Below the pieces are notes generated by a model, which searched no databases, was not told where the DNA came from, and was given only the letters and a program-made list of their open reading frames with translations. Positions 46,861 to 59,115 of a stretch of DNA of 64,000 nt are shown here, in pieces (within the stretch, counting starts at the first letter, position 1; every line of letters starts with the position of its first letter). The DNA lies in the NCBI GenBank assembly GCA_005406025.1, contig BGZK01001613.1:62001-126000 (forward strand). The letters run 5' to 3'. This DNA is from Eumeta japonica (taxonomy: Eukaryota > Arthropoda > Insecta > Lepidoptera > Psychidae). The position numbers were made by a program, and so were the translations under genes.

Positions 46861-47854
46861 AGTAAGTTTCAGAATTATGTACTAGCACCGATAGTTCCCC
46901 AGATTGAAATCGAAAACAGGCAAAAATCATTCTGATTCTTTATGGATGAAATAACTACATATATAAATGATTTTGTACGCAAATTTCAGGCTGCGAGTCC
47001 TTTTCGAATTCTCCCAGTTTTTTTGAAAGCTGAAATAAATGTTTCAAGAAATGTAATTTTTTTCGAAATAGAGTTTTCGAAGTCTATGAAGTATGAATAA
47101 CCTTGTGGAATGCTTTTATTTCTAGCAGTGTAGACTACATTGACGTGGTGTCTAAACCTAAATTACATTATTCCTTAAATTTAGTTAAATGTTTAAATGT
47201 GGAATAAAATTAAAAAAAAAAATACGAAAGGAAAAACCACTGAGGACGTCATTTACCGTACTATACTGGAGCCCATGGTACCGGAGTTAAAATAAATTTA
47301 AATTAGCAGATTACCTCAACGTCCTTCGGTCCTTAGGTCGTTGGGCGTTTTTATATTACTTTATATATTGTCACGTCACAATCGTAGTGGAAGCTGTTTC
47401 TAAAATATCTAATTATATAGACATAAAAACAGTGTCATTATTTTATTTTTCATACATTTTTATATGTCTGCTGCTATTTGGCAATAACAAAAAGTGCGCG
47501 TGTTCAATAGCATATATAAAAATTGACATACGAAAAGAAAATTATTGTTTGTGCATTATAAATCTGAAATTGCCTCGGGCGACATGTTCTGATATTAGAA
47601 TTATGGATTCAAATTGTGTGCTCTAAACGCGTAGCGTTCACTCGAGTGTTAGTATAAATTGGATTACAAATTTTAGCTAATATAACTAATATTCCAAGCT
47701 TTTGCTACCTTGGCTACGTCTTTGGACTTTTATAAGTCAAATATATTAAAATACTCACTGTCATCTCCTCGCTGGGCGTAAATTAAAGTTTAACAATACT
47801 TATGTTTCGCGGTTTGGCTCGTGTAGAAGGAATTCGTTTATATTTTATATCGAC
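46861..47854. other. AT-rich intergenic DNA
   Basis: Nothing recognisable. Confidence 0.3.
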
Positions 47855-47960
47855 CGCTCGCGCTCGGTTCTGTTCTCGATGTCATTTCTCGTTCTAATAC
47901 GACTTCAATTCCAATACCGGTCCGATGTCGATCTTCATCCTCCTTGAAATATTGATGTAG
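47855..47960 (-). repeat. Hexamer-core dispersed repeat, copy H (short)
   Basis: Short GATTCC-like tract on the plus strand (ctcggttctgttctcgatgt, cgacttcaattccaatacc, ggtccgatgtcgatcttc). Only the degenerate core is left. Confidence 0.4.
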
Positions 47961-48570
47961 CGAACATCAAATCATAATTTTTAATAATACTTAAACACTT
48001 TTGTACACAAAAGTTATCCTATTCTAATCTACCTACATGTAAATATTGACATAAATAAATAAATATAGACAACTATAGTATATATAATTAATACACAAAA
48101 TACTCATTAATTATATATTTTAATACTTTAATTGTATATTTTTATTTATCGTCAATAAATATTAGAGATTAAACAAAATATAGAGATTTTTATCATTCAA
48201 ATGCATGTTGCTATGTGAAAAACATACATCGAAAGCTTAAATTAAAAAAATTGGTTGCCTGTAAAGTCGGTATACGGGCGAAAGTTTTACGTGACAACGA
48301 CTTTGAGTGGTAAAATCATTTTAATGTGAATATTCATTCGTATAGTAGGAAGAAGGATGAAATAATAGTAACAATTTAAAACATTTATTTATACAAAGAA
48401 TTATATTTAAAACATTAATTTATACAAAGAATCTCGCACTGAATTTCATATTAACAAAATTTTATTTTTACCTTTACACATACATACGTATTTATATACA
48501 AATATACATACAATAACTTGCAATACATTTGCGTACAATGAAACAGCGTTTACTACAACTTAACTTGTTC
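47961..48570. other. AT-rich intergenic DNA
   Basis: A short direct repeat (aacatttatttatacaaagaa and a near copy at about 48379 and 48412); nothing else. Confidence 0.35.
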
Positions 48571-48574
48571 CTAT

Positions 48575-48725
48575 CTGAGTGGAAGGGACGCCTTTCACTT
48601 TTATGTCTGTCTCTCTCGCTATTAGGCGGGCTAACCATGCCGAGTGGAAGGGACGCGTGCCTCACTCGCTCTCATTGTGAGCGCATAACGTGAGCGGAGC
48701 GTAACGCAGTTTCTTGAAGTGTCAC
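48575..48725. repeat. Block with direct repeats
   Basis: Gagtggaagggacgc occurs at about 48577 and 48640, 63 bases apart; tctctctcgc/ctcactcgctctc and gtgagcgcataacgtgagcg show further local duplication. Possibly part of an unnamed insect repeat. Confidence 0.5.
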
Positions 48726-48839
48726 CCGGCAAACCAATTTATAAGACGTTGTCACGTCAAAAAAATCTACTTTTTAATTGGCAGGTAATCTTTCGATAGA
48801 CGTGTAATCTACGATTAGAATTAGGTCGCTGGAAGCAAT

Positions 48840-49295
48840 CGTGAAAACAAAACCGAGCACTTTCCGACTACCACGAATTCCTTTTGGCACCATAAGAAAT
48901 TTAGCACGCCTCGCCGCAGCACCACCGCACCCCGTGTGCAGCCGGCAAAGCGCGGAAACAATAAAAAAGTCAAGCGTGTTAAATCACGCGCCGCTCTCGA
49001 CCGCGCCGCGCACACTCCCGCGGGGGCGCGGCGCGGAACAAATCAAAGGAAAAAACCCTTCGGGCTCCCCGAAGACGCGAACCGGTCCAACTCCGAACAC
49101 TAATGCAAAGTTTAAATGTACGCTTTACCATTTTCGACGAAAAGTTTAAAGGCCTTCGTGCCCGGGCGGGGAAAGTTGCGAAAAATCGGCACCGGCAACT
49201 CCAGCCCGTGCAGTTTTGTAGTGCGAGGGGCGGGCCGGCCTCGAGCCGCCGAGCAGGGTGCACGTGTGCTCTTAAGAGTTACCGTGTTAATAATG
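48840..49295. other. GC-rich island
   Basis: CpG-rich island with gcgggggcgcggcgcgg and gggcgggccggcctcgagcc. Five overlapping frames on both strands, up to 102 codons, exclude each other and have no signatures. Treated as non-coding. Confidence 0.25.
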
Positions 49296-50165
49296 AATTA
49301 AAATAGTATTTATTTTTATTATTTTTCGTTTAAAAATTACTAAAACTGTAAAATATCACTTTAGCAGTACAAATTTTTTTAACTTTTGTATCTTTCTATA
49401 CACAATCTTCTGTATATGTGTTAGTCACCGAACTTCTGAAAGGCTGGACTGATAATGATGAATTTTTTTTGAGCATATTGGAGTAGGACCCTGGAAGGCT
49501 TAAATTCACAGGACGTCTGTGTTCCAGGACGTTGTGCTCCAGGACGTCTTTTCTATAATTTTTTAAAAATATTTTTTTCACATATCAGATCATATAGCCT
49601 TAAAATTTCACTGCTCACCACGCCCGAAAATTTTTTGAAATAAATGACTGACCATAAAAATCTTTTTATATGTTATTAATAATTCACCTTTTGAGAATAA
49701 TGTATAGTTATGTTCTGTGTTTTATGAGTGGCGCTGATGTCGAATTTTGAGATATCGATATTCCATCGAATCGAATCCATCACTATAATATGCGTAAGTC
49801 GTTTGCGTCGTAGCTTGGCGTCGGGTCGACATTTCGTCTTCTGTCGGTTATGTTTAGACAGATATGAAATAGAATATTTCTCAACAACCGTAGAGGAATT
49901 GCACTCATTTATTTCATTTTGCTTTTAATTACAGCAAATCGCACAATGACGAAAAGAGAAGATTCGAATATCAACCTCAGAGTCGAATGTTACTCAGTGT
50001 ACAGTGAAAACGACGTGTGCTGAACCCGCTAATGGCAGACGAGCCGACGCTCGGGCACGACACCGCCCGTCGGCTCCGCTGGTTGAATAGAAATTAAACT
50101 TAATTTCCTATGCTTCATTTGAAAATATCATGTTTTAAAATAGAACAATTGAATTTGATCATGTA
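49296..50165. other. Intergenic DNA with a short tandem repeat
   Basis: Caggacgt recurs at about 49509, 49525 and 49540 (units of about 15 bases). Otherwise AT-rich, with a small GC-rich patch near 50025-50085. Confidence 0.35.
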
Positions 50166-50170
50166 TAAAT

Positions 50171-50218
50171 AGTTACACAGCACAGTCAAAAATCGTTTTT
50201 TGACTGTGCTGTGTAACT
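50171..50218. repeat. Perfect hairpin, 22-bp stem, 4-base loop
   Basis: The left arm 50171-50192 begins agttacacagcacagtc and pairs without mismatch with 50197-50218, leaving loop tcgt. Perfect complementarity suggests recent origin. It lies about 220 bases upstream of the mariner remnant. Confidence 0.9.
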
Positions 50219-50620
50219 TTGAAACAACATTCTCCTAAGAGGCCCGTCATATATTTTTACAAACCTGTAGAAATATTATGTCGGGAAAAATGTTTTTTGT
50301 ATTTCATAAGTAAGAAGTTGCAGTAAAATCTGTTCGGTAGTTCTATTTGTATCTGACTAGTTTGGATACCATTAAATATACATTAAAAAAAAAAAATTGA
50401 TGTTCCGCCATTTTTCTATTGTTTTTCTGTTCACCAAAATGAATGAATTTAATATAGAAATTCGATACATTTCGAAGTTTTATTTCAAAATAGGGAAAAA
50501 TGCCACACAAATCGCGAAAATACTTTGTAACAATTATGGACATAATGCAGTAGCAGTAAGAATAGTACAAACTGGTTCTAACTTTTTCTATCCGGTAATT
50601 TTGTCGTCAAAGATGAACCT

Positions 50621-50691
50621 CGAACTTTATTCGTAACAGGTCGGCCAGAGCGAGATTCATCGCTCTGGTCGAGTTGTTACGAATAAAGTCG
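50621..50691. repeat. Snap-back palindrome inside the mariner
   Basis: About 50621-50653 pairs with 50660-50691 around gattca. The right arm keeps mariner coding order (VTNKVDAI-like text), while the left arm is an inverted copy of it wedged into the frame, disrupting it. Confidence 0.75.
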
Positions 50692-51316
50692 ATGCCATTT
50701 TAGAAAAGTAGAGCGTGATCGGGATATTAGTTCATAAGACGTTACTGGAGAGCTTGAGATTGACCAAAAAATAGTTTCGACCCATTTGGTAAAAGCTGAA
50801 TATACATAAAAAGTTCGATACTTGGATCCCACATGAGCTCATCGAAAGAAATCTAATGAATCGTGTATTCATTGGCGATTCTCTATTGAAACGTAATGGA
50901 ATTGAACCGTTTTTGAAAAGATTGATTATTGGTGATGAACAATAGATTACTTACAACAAGAACGTGCTAAAAAGATTATGGTCGAAAGGCAAGCAGATCC
51001 CATAGACTATAGCGAAACCCGGATCCACTCGTAATAAGTTGATGTTATATGTATGATGGAATTGGAAGGGCATTATTCATTTTACCGCCGGACCAAACAA
51101 TCAATTCGAATCTCTACTGTCTAGATCTGATGAGACTCAAGCAAGAAGTAAAGAAAAAACGACTGGAATTGATCAACAGAAAGGGTGTGGTTTTTCACCC
51201 TGATAAAGGCAGATTACACACATCTTTAGCCACTAAGCAAATATTGATAATATCCACCGTATAACCCTGATATTGCACTTTCAGATTTTCACCTGTTTTG
51301 GTCTTTTCAGAATTCT

Positions 51317-51339
51317 TTAGGTTAGGTTAGGTTAGGTTA
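51317..51339 (+). repeat. Interstitial telomere-type (TTAGG)4 run
   Basis: Four exact TTAGG units plus TTA, the canonical insect telomere repeat, inside the mariner remnant just after QNSL and before text that resumes the transposase relic (IKRRLSKLLVANF). Confidence 0.85.
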
Positions 51340-51477
51340 ACATCAAGAGAAGACTGTCAAAATTACTTGTCGCAAATTTTTAGGTTGATGTCCCAAAATT
51401 TCTACAGCAACGGGATTATGTTTACTACCTATAAAATGGCAACAGGTTGTTGAACAAATTGGGATATATATTTATGA

Positions 51478-52954
51478 TTCAATATAAATAAAATATGGTG
51501 AAAAATATGTTGAATTCGTATATAAATACGAAGTACAAAAAAAAATTTTCTCGATCTTATATTTTGACGGTTATGCTTATTGTTTGGTTTATTTGTTAAA
51601 GAGCGGTGTTAGAGTGGGCGATGGAGATTAAGAGGAGTGAGGTAGAGCGAAAGCGGAAGTTAAAGAGAGTGTCAACAATCCGATCGCAACTAAATGATTA
51701 ATAATAATGGCTCAAAAATAAGGAAATCAGAGTAAATTAAAACGAACGATAGATACATTGTGTCACTTGTTAGTACTACATCATATGGTTATTATACTAC
51801 AGATGTGATATTTGTGACGATATCTGGTTGTTTGTAACTCAATTAGGCATAAACAGCTGGACGAACTTAGATAAAATTAGTTATAATATATGTATAAAAT
51901 TTTTTTGGGTAATTCGTATGATAATTTAACCCTCCCACTAATATGGTCCTGTGCAATTATTCGCAAGTAACCGGTATCAACATCGAAAACGTGATCGATA
52001 TTGGGTTTGAAAGGCGATAACGCAATTAGGAAAGAGAGACGTAGACCGTATATGACAGGCTTTTAGGAATAACATGCAATTATTCCATTTGTAAAAAAAA
52101 AAGTTCAACAAAAGAAAGTTAAAAATTTTATCCTGTGTTATATAATAGACTTTTGTACTTCAAAAAAAGTAATAACAATCAATTTCATTAAAATACATAT
52201 AAATTATTCATGGCTAATGAATTATGGAAATTAAATGCACCTCATCTCGACAAAAACTTAAGCAAACATTTCGATAAATTTTATACATTTTTAAATTAGT
52301 ACTCAACAGTAAAATAAAAAAAAATAAACATATGCAACGGCCGATTGCAGGGCAACATAACAGTGTAGCATTTATCGTACAGAACAAAAAAAAAAAAATT
52401 TCGACAATAAGTAATAATTATTAAGAATAGAAAAACCAAAATTTTTTTTAGAAATTTCCTTGATTTTAAGAGTATTTTTCTAAATTTTTTCTATGTTTAG
52501 TAAATTTGGAGTTATTTGAAAAAATCTGAATCCCTTATTTCTTAAATCTTCTATATGTTTATGATGTTTTTAATTGTTTATTACGGAATTTGAAGTTTTT
52601 ACTCTTTTTTCTAAATGTGATTATAACTCAATGACATCTTAAAGGTTTGTTATTCAAAGTAACTAGAATTAACACATTTTTTAAATTGCAAAGCTATTCA
52701 CGTTTTTTTCTAACGCTCCATAATAAATATAATTAAAGTAAATTAATTTGAATTTTCTCTAAATTTTTTAGTAATGATGAAATTATAAGAATTCGATTTC
52801 GTTTTCGAACATGTATGTTTCAAAATAAATTCGAAAGTCTGTTTTTCAAGGGTCTATTGTTTTGAGAAAAATCCCGTTCAAATTGTTCACTTTAGTTTTG
52901 TATTATCTCACTGCGGAAGTATATCCTCCAATATATTTTTTGTTTACGTCAGTC
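51478..52954. other. AT-rich intergenic DNA
   Basis: Very AT-rich with long homopolymers; nothing recognised. Confidence 0.35.
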
Positions 52955-53439
52955 GTCAGTAACGCCGTGGCACTGTCCGGAACCGAAGACTTACGATACA
53001 GGAGATACAATTTGTATTAGGTTAAAAAATAATTGATCTATCCGTCAGTGAAACAACTTAGAAAACGGTACCCTCTGGTTCGAGGGCAACGCGCTGCAGA
53101 CCAATTCTGAAAACTTGTAACAATTCAACCGGTATCGTTACGATATTAAAACTATGTTAACCGAGATCACGTGGCGGCAGCCCTTCTCACCGTGACGTAA
53201 TTATGACATTAAACAATACTAACTGAGTCGTTTTAAGTTCACAGAATTAGTCTCCTGAACACTTGACCACCACGCTCTTAATTACCACTCTAATTTAATT
53301 TTCAAACTGTATGACCATGAGATTGTACAAATGCAGTTTGGTTATTTAAGTACAATATTATTTTGTTATTGTAAGGGCTGGAAATTCATTTAGCTACTTA
53401 AAGTGTTGGAATATATTTTGATGACGATTTTTTTAAAAA
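52955..53439. other. Mixed-composition DNA
   Basis: Moderate GC near 52965-53190, then AT-rich; no gene or repeat recognised. Confidence 0.3.
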
Positions 53440-53925
53440 TGAAGCTACTGCCATCGTGCAAGGCGCCAGCCGGTAGAGGGCCATCACGACCGAGCAAGCC
53501 AGTGCTTTGTTATCTCGCGGACGCGTAAAGTATCAAGAGCTCGGTCCATCACGGCGGCGCATCACGCTCCGAGTGCCCCTATAAAATATAATTTTACTGT
53601 CCGACCGATCGCGCGAGCGGTCGCTCGAGCGGTCGCCGGACCGATCGCTGTCGAGGTTTATTTTGACAAGCAACTTGTAAACACTCTGGCCGGTGGCTGT
53701 CTATTCGCAGAGGTGTTGTTTTAACTTGCGTGCTATTGGATGTCGCGGAACCATACGGTGGTTTTTTCGGAGCGGTGACCATTGCGTTGACGATGCGGTA
53801 CAGTCTCGATCATTTACTTATTATAATCGTCATCATCAATAGTTCGCCGCTCTCAGACTGTCCTGCGACCGAAAAGAATGAAATTTCTATAACCCAGAGA
53901 TGGCGTCGTTAAGTGCAAAAATATA
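53440..53925. other. GC-rich island
   Basis: Contains ggccatcacg/gtccatcacgg near-repeats, a tataaaata word at 53580-53588, and direct copies of gagcggtcgc at 53617 and 53629 within gaccgatcgc-type flanks. Frames on both strands have no signature. Could include a promoter, but no transcript is evident. Confidence 0.25.
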
Positions 53926-56900
53926 GATTAGCCGTACCCGTCCGCTTTGTTTGTCATAGATTTAAATTTAATTACATTTATTTTCTTATGTGGTCAAAAT
54001 TTGTGCCCGGTTTCGCCAGCGTGGATATGGAATTAATTTCTTCTCTATTATTTCGATCGATGTCGTTGTTTATCAGATTTATTCGGTTATGTTCTCGATT
54101 TCGAAAAAAATAGTAAATATAAATTAAATACGTCATAAAATTTAATTGCCACAGAGTTTAAGAAAAATATTGTTTGTCTGTACAAACATAGTCTGCTTAG
54201 ATATAGATACATAGACTTTATCTGTATAGAGCCTACAAACTTGTATATTTGTGTAAATTCACTTCGTCAGTTGCCGGTTTGACGCTTTAAAGAAGTCTAA
54301 ACTGATCCCCACTAATTGTTTATGCCCTACAAGTGATCGTCTTTGAGTAGAAGTGGGACGGAAGGACAAAATATAAGAAAACCTATTAGTTTTATTTTCT
54401 AATCTAATATTTACTCAATGAATTTATTTCCATAATGAAACTAGGAGTCCTTTTTATAAATTGTTCATATCCGCCTGTATATCATCAACATTAAACATGC
54501 TAACACTTTATTAAAAATTGAAATATTTTTGTACATTTTTTCAGTTTATTAAGTTCTAATATTATAAGAAATATAACATCTTTAGGCTATCGTCTCTCTA
54601 AGTATATGCAACTACATTTAAACTGTAAGTACTTCAAGTGAGTTGTATTAATTAAAATGTTTTAGGACTCTATAGATGCTGTAAATATCCATAACTGTGC
54701 TAATCTTTATGGTTATAGCACGTTCGTGAGTTGAATGGCTGATATGGGTACACAAGAAAATAACAAAAACGGTTCCTAGTTCAGTTTGATTTGCATATAT
54801 CCTGATCTTAACAAAACCAGATAGAAAGATATCAACAACATATAATTTTTCAAAGATATTCTGTGTGTATACCAAGTCTAATTAAAAGTAAAACTTACTT
54901 CACTCAAAATGAGTCGTATTTATTAAACGCAGTGTAACGCGTCAATGAACTTTTTTAGAATCAATATACTAAGTAAGTTCAAATACATAGTCAAAGTTCG
55001 TGGGAATTTTCTGGTGGTTTCTCGCAAGTATTAGTTTCATGCGCCCGCGACGCCGCGAGATCGATCCGATTTCATGTAACTATTATGGCGGTCGCTATCT
55101 CACTTCCGCTCATCAAAAAAATAATTACTGATCGGTCGTTGAAAATGTCTTGATGTACACGACAAAAAAGTACGATTGATAATCACTGTAACAATTTGGT
55201 CAGTTTATTGTAGGCTACATAAGTACGAAAATGAGCCCTTAGGAATTATGTAATACATATTTTTTTAGTGAAACATGCAAATAAATAAAATTTTTGAATA
55301 GGTTGCACCTGTCTATAGAATTTTAGGTAAAGTATTGGTGAGTAGATATGAGGCTCAATTGCATTAACTTAAGGCGATCGAATCTGTATCGTTGTGACGT
55401 TGACATTACTCTAGCCAAGGGCGCGTGGCGACAAAGTTTATCAAATTGGCGTTATAGCGATGGCGACTCGATGGCTTTAACTTAATTGGTCCAATGTTTT
55501 ATCGACATATATTCGATAAAACCGCAATTTATATAGCTCGTATATGTTGTGAAAATATTAATTTGATGGTAAAAGTCAGTGCTATAGGTGCCAGAAAATT
55601 TGTTACGGTGATGTGAAAATTAACGTATACCATAATATGCTGCAGATCTACAGATATATTAATTATTATAAAAAAACTTAGCAGTAAAAGGTGCCAGTCG
55701 CGAGATAGACGTGTGTCCTCTAGACAACGAGGTGAAATATCCAGTTCTCAATCTCTCAAACCTGCCCACATCATATGGCAGCATTACAAACGAACTTAAA
55801 AGAATGTTCATGACACTTTTGATAAACGCAATAATTAATTCTTTCCGAATGATGAAATTTTGTTAATACACAATGCCTTATACTTTTTTTCAAAGTCGTG
55901 CACCGCGTTAGCGCCGGGCACACCAGGGTCTCTCTTTGGTACGAGCAGGATGGTCGGACCACCATGATATCCACGCTGGCGTAATGCGCGCCGAAAGCTT
56001 TACACGTTTGAGAGCCCTTGCAAACTTTTCCCGACGTACAACTTCGTAATGATGTTTTTCTCTATACACAAATTAAATGATAACTGATAGTGGTAGATTT
56101 TGTGCAGGAGTTACGAAAAAACTTAGTTGTTTGGGCTATCAGAAGTCGAATTTACGCTCTGTTTTTCATTATAGGGCTCATACTAATGACCAAACTATCA
56201 CTATTGAAATAAATAAAATCATTGCAAATATTGACATATTGATTATATCAGAATGATAAACGGGAGAAATGTTTCAAAATAAGTTTCGTATCAAAAAGAA
56301 GTAGAATACATTGTCGAGATAGCACTTGCAATCGTAATCCGTTTCGATCGCAATTCCTACGTCAACTGCATAACCGCATACGTCAAGCCTAACTGCCCAT
56401 ACCGATAGTGCAGCCGAACTGCATATTTTCCATGACTTTGGAGTTCAACAGTAAAGTTATGTAGGTTGGTTTCATGTATGCTTGATATGGACGACGAATA
56501 TAGGGCGTTTGGCCGCGTCATGATTCGGCTAATAGAATGCTCGGAGAAATAACTTGCTCGTACATCGAAACGTGAAATAATTTACGATCATACGTATTTA
56601 ATTAAGATGGCGGTACTTTCACACGCGTATGCGTATTACATACGCGTTATCGGTCGGGTTGGAATGACAACGTCCTGCGTTGATCTGGTGTGAAAAGATT
56701 GATAAATGAAAAAAAGTTTAGCAAAAACGGATGTTATTCACTTAATTTATCGAGCAGAACAGCAAAGCTGAATTTAACAAAGAATCTTATACAGTATCTA
56801 CGTCCCGCACGTCTCGGTTAAAGCTTCAAACACAACTGAATCTTTTCAAAAGCTTTGATTTTTCTATCGAAGTGGACCTCAGTAGAGCTTTGCACTTAAA

Positions 56901-57365
56901 AAAATCCGACATTCATTGACACAAAATTACAATTATGTATTATTGAATGACTACGTCAACTTCAATGAATCAAGCGTTTGTCTACTTATGATTTTCATTT
57001 TAGTTTTGCATTTTAATTTATATAAGTCAGTACTTCAATGTGTCACATATGAGCGCTAATGTAAAGTGGTAAAATTAATCTGAGGTCTAGTTTTTATCTG
57101 ACTTTATTTATTATTACTGTCATTTCTTTCTGAAAACAGATCTTAAAAATAAGAATTAGGGGAATCGCGTCAGTAGTTCCAGAGATTAATTTCTATATCT
57201 AAATTAACAAATTTGTAAATTTTACCTTATTGTAATAGTAATACAGACCAACGATTAGCAAATACTTCTGTTTTATAACAAATGGCAACAGATTGAATGA
57301 TAAATTTACATAACTTCATAATTAAATAAAAACCACAATAAAAGTGTCATCCACATACATGGACA
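53926..57365. other. AT-rich intergenic DNA
   Basis: No gene or element termini recognised. Small features are a GC-richer patch near 55040-55075 and an acgcgtatg/catacgcgt hairpin at 56623-56647. Open frames up to 75 codons carry no signature. Confidence 0.35.
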
Positions 57366-57484
57366 AGTACCACACACATACGAACGAATGCACACACATA
57401 TACACACACGCACATAAACACGCACACATGTACAAACACACATACTAACACACACGCAAACACGCACATGAACACATATATACA
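57366..57484. repeat. CA-rich low-complexity tract
   Basis: Imperfect (CA)n with interspersed AT words. Frames through it (VCVCVC) are not genes. Confidence 0.8.
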
Positions 57485-58539
57485 AATGCAATTACATAAA
57501 AACAAATGAATATGGTTATTTAAGAAATGCAAAATAGTTATGGTCATTTTATTTTTAATAAGAAATTAATTATTCTATTGTCTTATAAAGATCCATTTAT
57601 AAAATAAAACGGAGAACAAAAAAGGGAGATGAAAAATAGTCGGTGACAATTTTCACGAGAGTAACCCAAAAAACCCATTGAATTTCATAATATTATTAAA
57701 ACGGTTATGAGTTCAATCATGATAAGAAATAGCATTCATCCTTAGTATAATTGGATAATTACACAAAGGATTTATAACAACCAATTGCGTATATTTTTCT
57801 AAAATATCTAGACAAACAAGTGCACAGACGAACGTAGAGTTATGCTTATATTTTTAAATACATTTTTTGTTATGATGTATACTAAAGCAAACGAATAAAA
57901 CATACGTTGAGTTTATAATTGAATATATCTAGTTTTGAAATCATGCTTTATTATGATTTCTTATCTATCTTGCGATATAAGAACCATTTTAAATTGCAAA
58001 ATCATCACATAGCGGCGTATCGAGAGTTGGGCACTCCTGCACGTTCGTGCGTTGTGGGGCGCGCAATAGTGATTAAATTTTTGATGTGGTAAGATACGGT
58101 GTATCACAATCACATAAAGCCTGTCAATTGCACAATCACATGTTCTTACTTTACAACCATTTTTATCAAGATCTTCAAAACCGTTCTTAAGTTATAAAAA
58201 TACATATAGACAGACAGACAGCAACGAATTTAAAAAGATGATAGAATTATGGTAAGTTATGAAACTTAAATTTATCACAAAATTGTACAGAAAATTGTAT
58301 GTACAAATAGATGTTACAGATTTACATAACGACTGATGTTTTGTTTAAAAATTAACATATTGTTTGTTTTTCTTTTGTTTACATTTTTTGAAATGACTAA
58401 TACATATTAGCATGCGGAAGAAAAATTATAAGATTGTAACTTTAGAATATAAGGAAGTATGCGCTTACTTCAGTAAAATTTTACGACCGAAGTCCCTGAT
58501 TAGAGTATGGATCTGTATCTAGGTTAAGCGAGATACATT
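57485..58539. other. AT-rich DNA with a repeat tail
   Basis: At 58165-58230 the text 'tatcaagatcttcaaaaccg...agacagacagacagc' is typical of insect repeat 3' portions. Otherwise nothing. Confidence 0.35.
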
Positions 58540-58625
58540 ATCACGGCTTACACAAGCGCCAGTCCCAGAGCGCAGTCGCCGTGCGGAGGGACCGAGGGGA
58601 GCAGGTTACGTATACCGGTGTGCGT
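58540..58625. other. Small GC-rich patch
   Basis: Cagtcgccgtgcggagggac; no coding signature. Confidence 0.2.
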
Positions 58626-58849
58626 TTATGTATTACGTAATGGTATTCGATGTGTTTAATTATTTGCATACATCGTCACAGGTGTTATTTTATTAAGTTT
58701 AGTAATAGGATTAATTATTACGAATCGATTGATTATCGATCGTGTGAATATTTTTCTATTAAATTATTTGTAAGTGAATAATAAAAAGTAGATTTTAATC
58801 ACACCAAATAAGTACATATCGATACGAAGAAAGCGATCGTCATCGGTAT

Positions 58850-59115
58850 AGAGCACTCGGAGCTCATGTCCATTCACATGTTTATGGGCGAAGGCGTGAC
58901 GGCCGTCAATGGGCGCACCTGCCGCTGCTGCCGGCGGCGGGCGGCGGCGGGCGGCGGGCGGCGTGACGCGGCGAAACCCGCCCGCGGCGCGTGCATTTTG
59001 TTTGTGCGTGACGCGTGAACGCGCGATGGACAGGGCAACGCGCCTTTCGCCTCGTGTTCAAATGACCGTGTCCTTTGATAACATTCTGAATCATCTGCTC
59101 CGTTGATAAAGCATT
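58850..59115. other. GC-rich island with TCF-type site
   Basis: Contains gtttatgggcg (Hox/caudal type), gcacctgcc (Snail/E-box type), a (GGGCGGC)n run at about 58932-58962 and tcctttgataac (TCF/LEF CCTTTGAT at 59072-59079). Frames on both strands are GC-run artefacts. Candidate regulatory element. Confidence 0.3.

Larger units (their letters stand above)
50440..51477 (+). mobile_element. mariner transposon, dead copy
   Basis: Plus-strand transposase relic. N-terminal helix-turn-helix part: MNEFNIEIRYISKFYFKIGK then NATQIAKILCNNYGHNAVAV. It continues in shifted frames through a WVPHEL-like block, IIGDEQ (first catalytic Asp codon at 50934-50936) and QTINSNLYCLDLMR. The block GVVFHPDKGRLHTS carries the second Asp (51202-51204), and LSDFHLF the third (51284-51286). 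It ends KWQQVVEQIGIYIY. Spacing between the second and third Asp is about 27 codons, less than the usual 34, so part is deleted. Several stops; terminal inverted repeats not recognised. Confidence 0.8.

Noticed and set aside
48841..49306. Overlapping frames of 61-102 codons on both strands
   Set aside because: Mutually exclusive, no family signatures, low-complexity Pro/Arg content in a CpG-rich island.
53580..53588. TATA box in GC-rich island
   Set aside because: No initiator at the right distance and no exon; kept only as a note.
57306..57547. VCVCVC-rich frames
   Set aside because: Translation of a CA-rich tract on the other strand.
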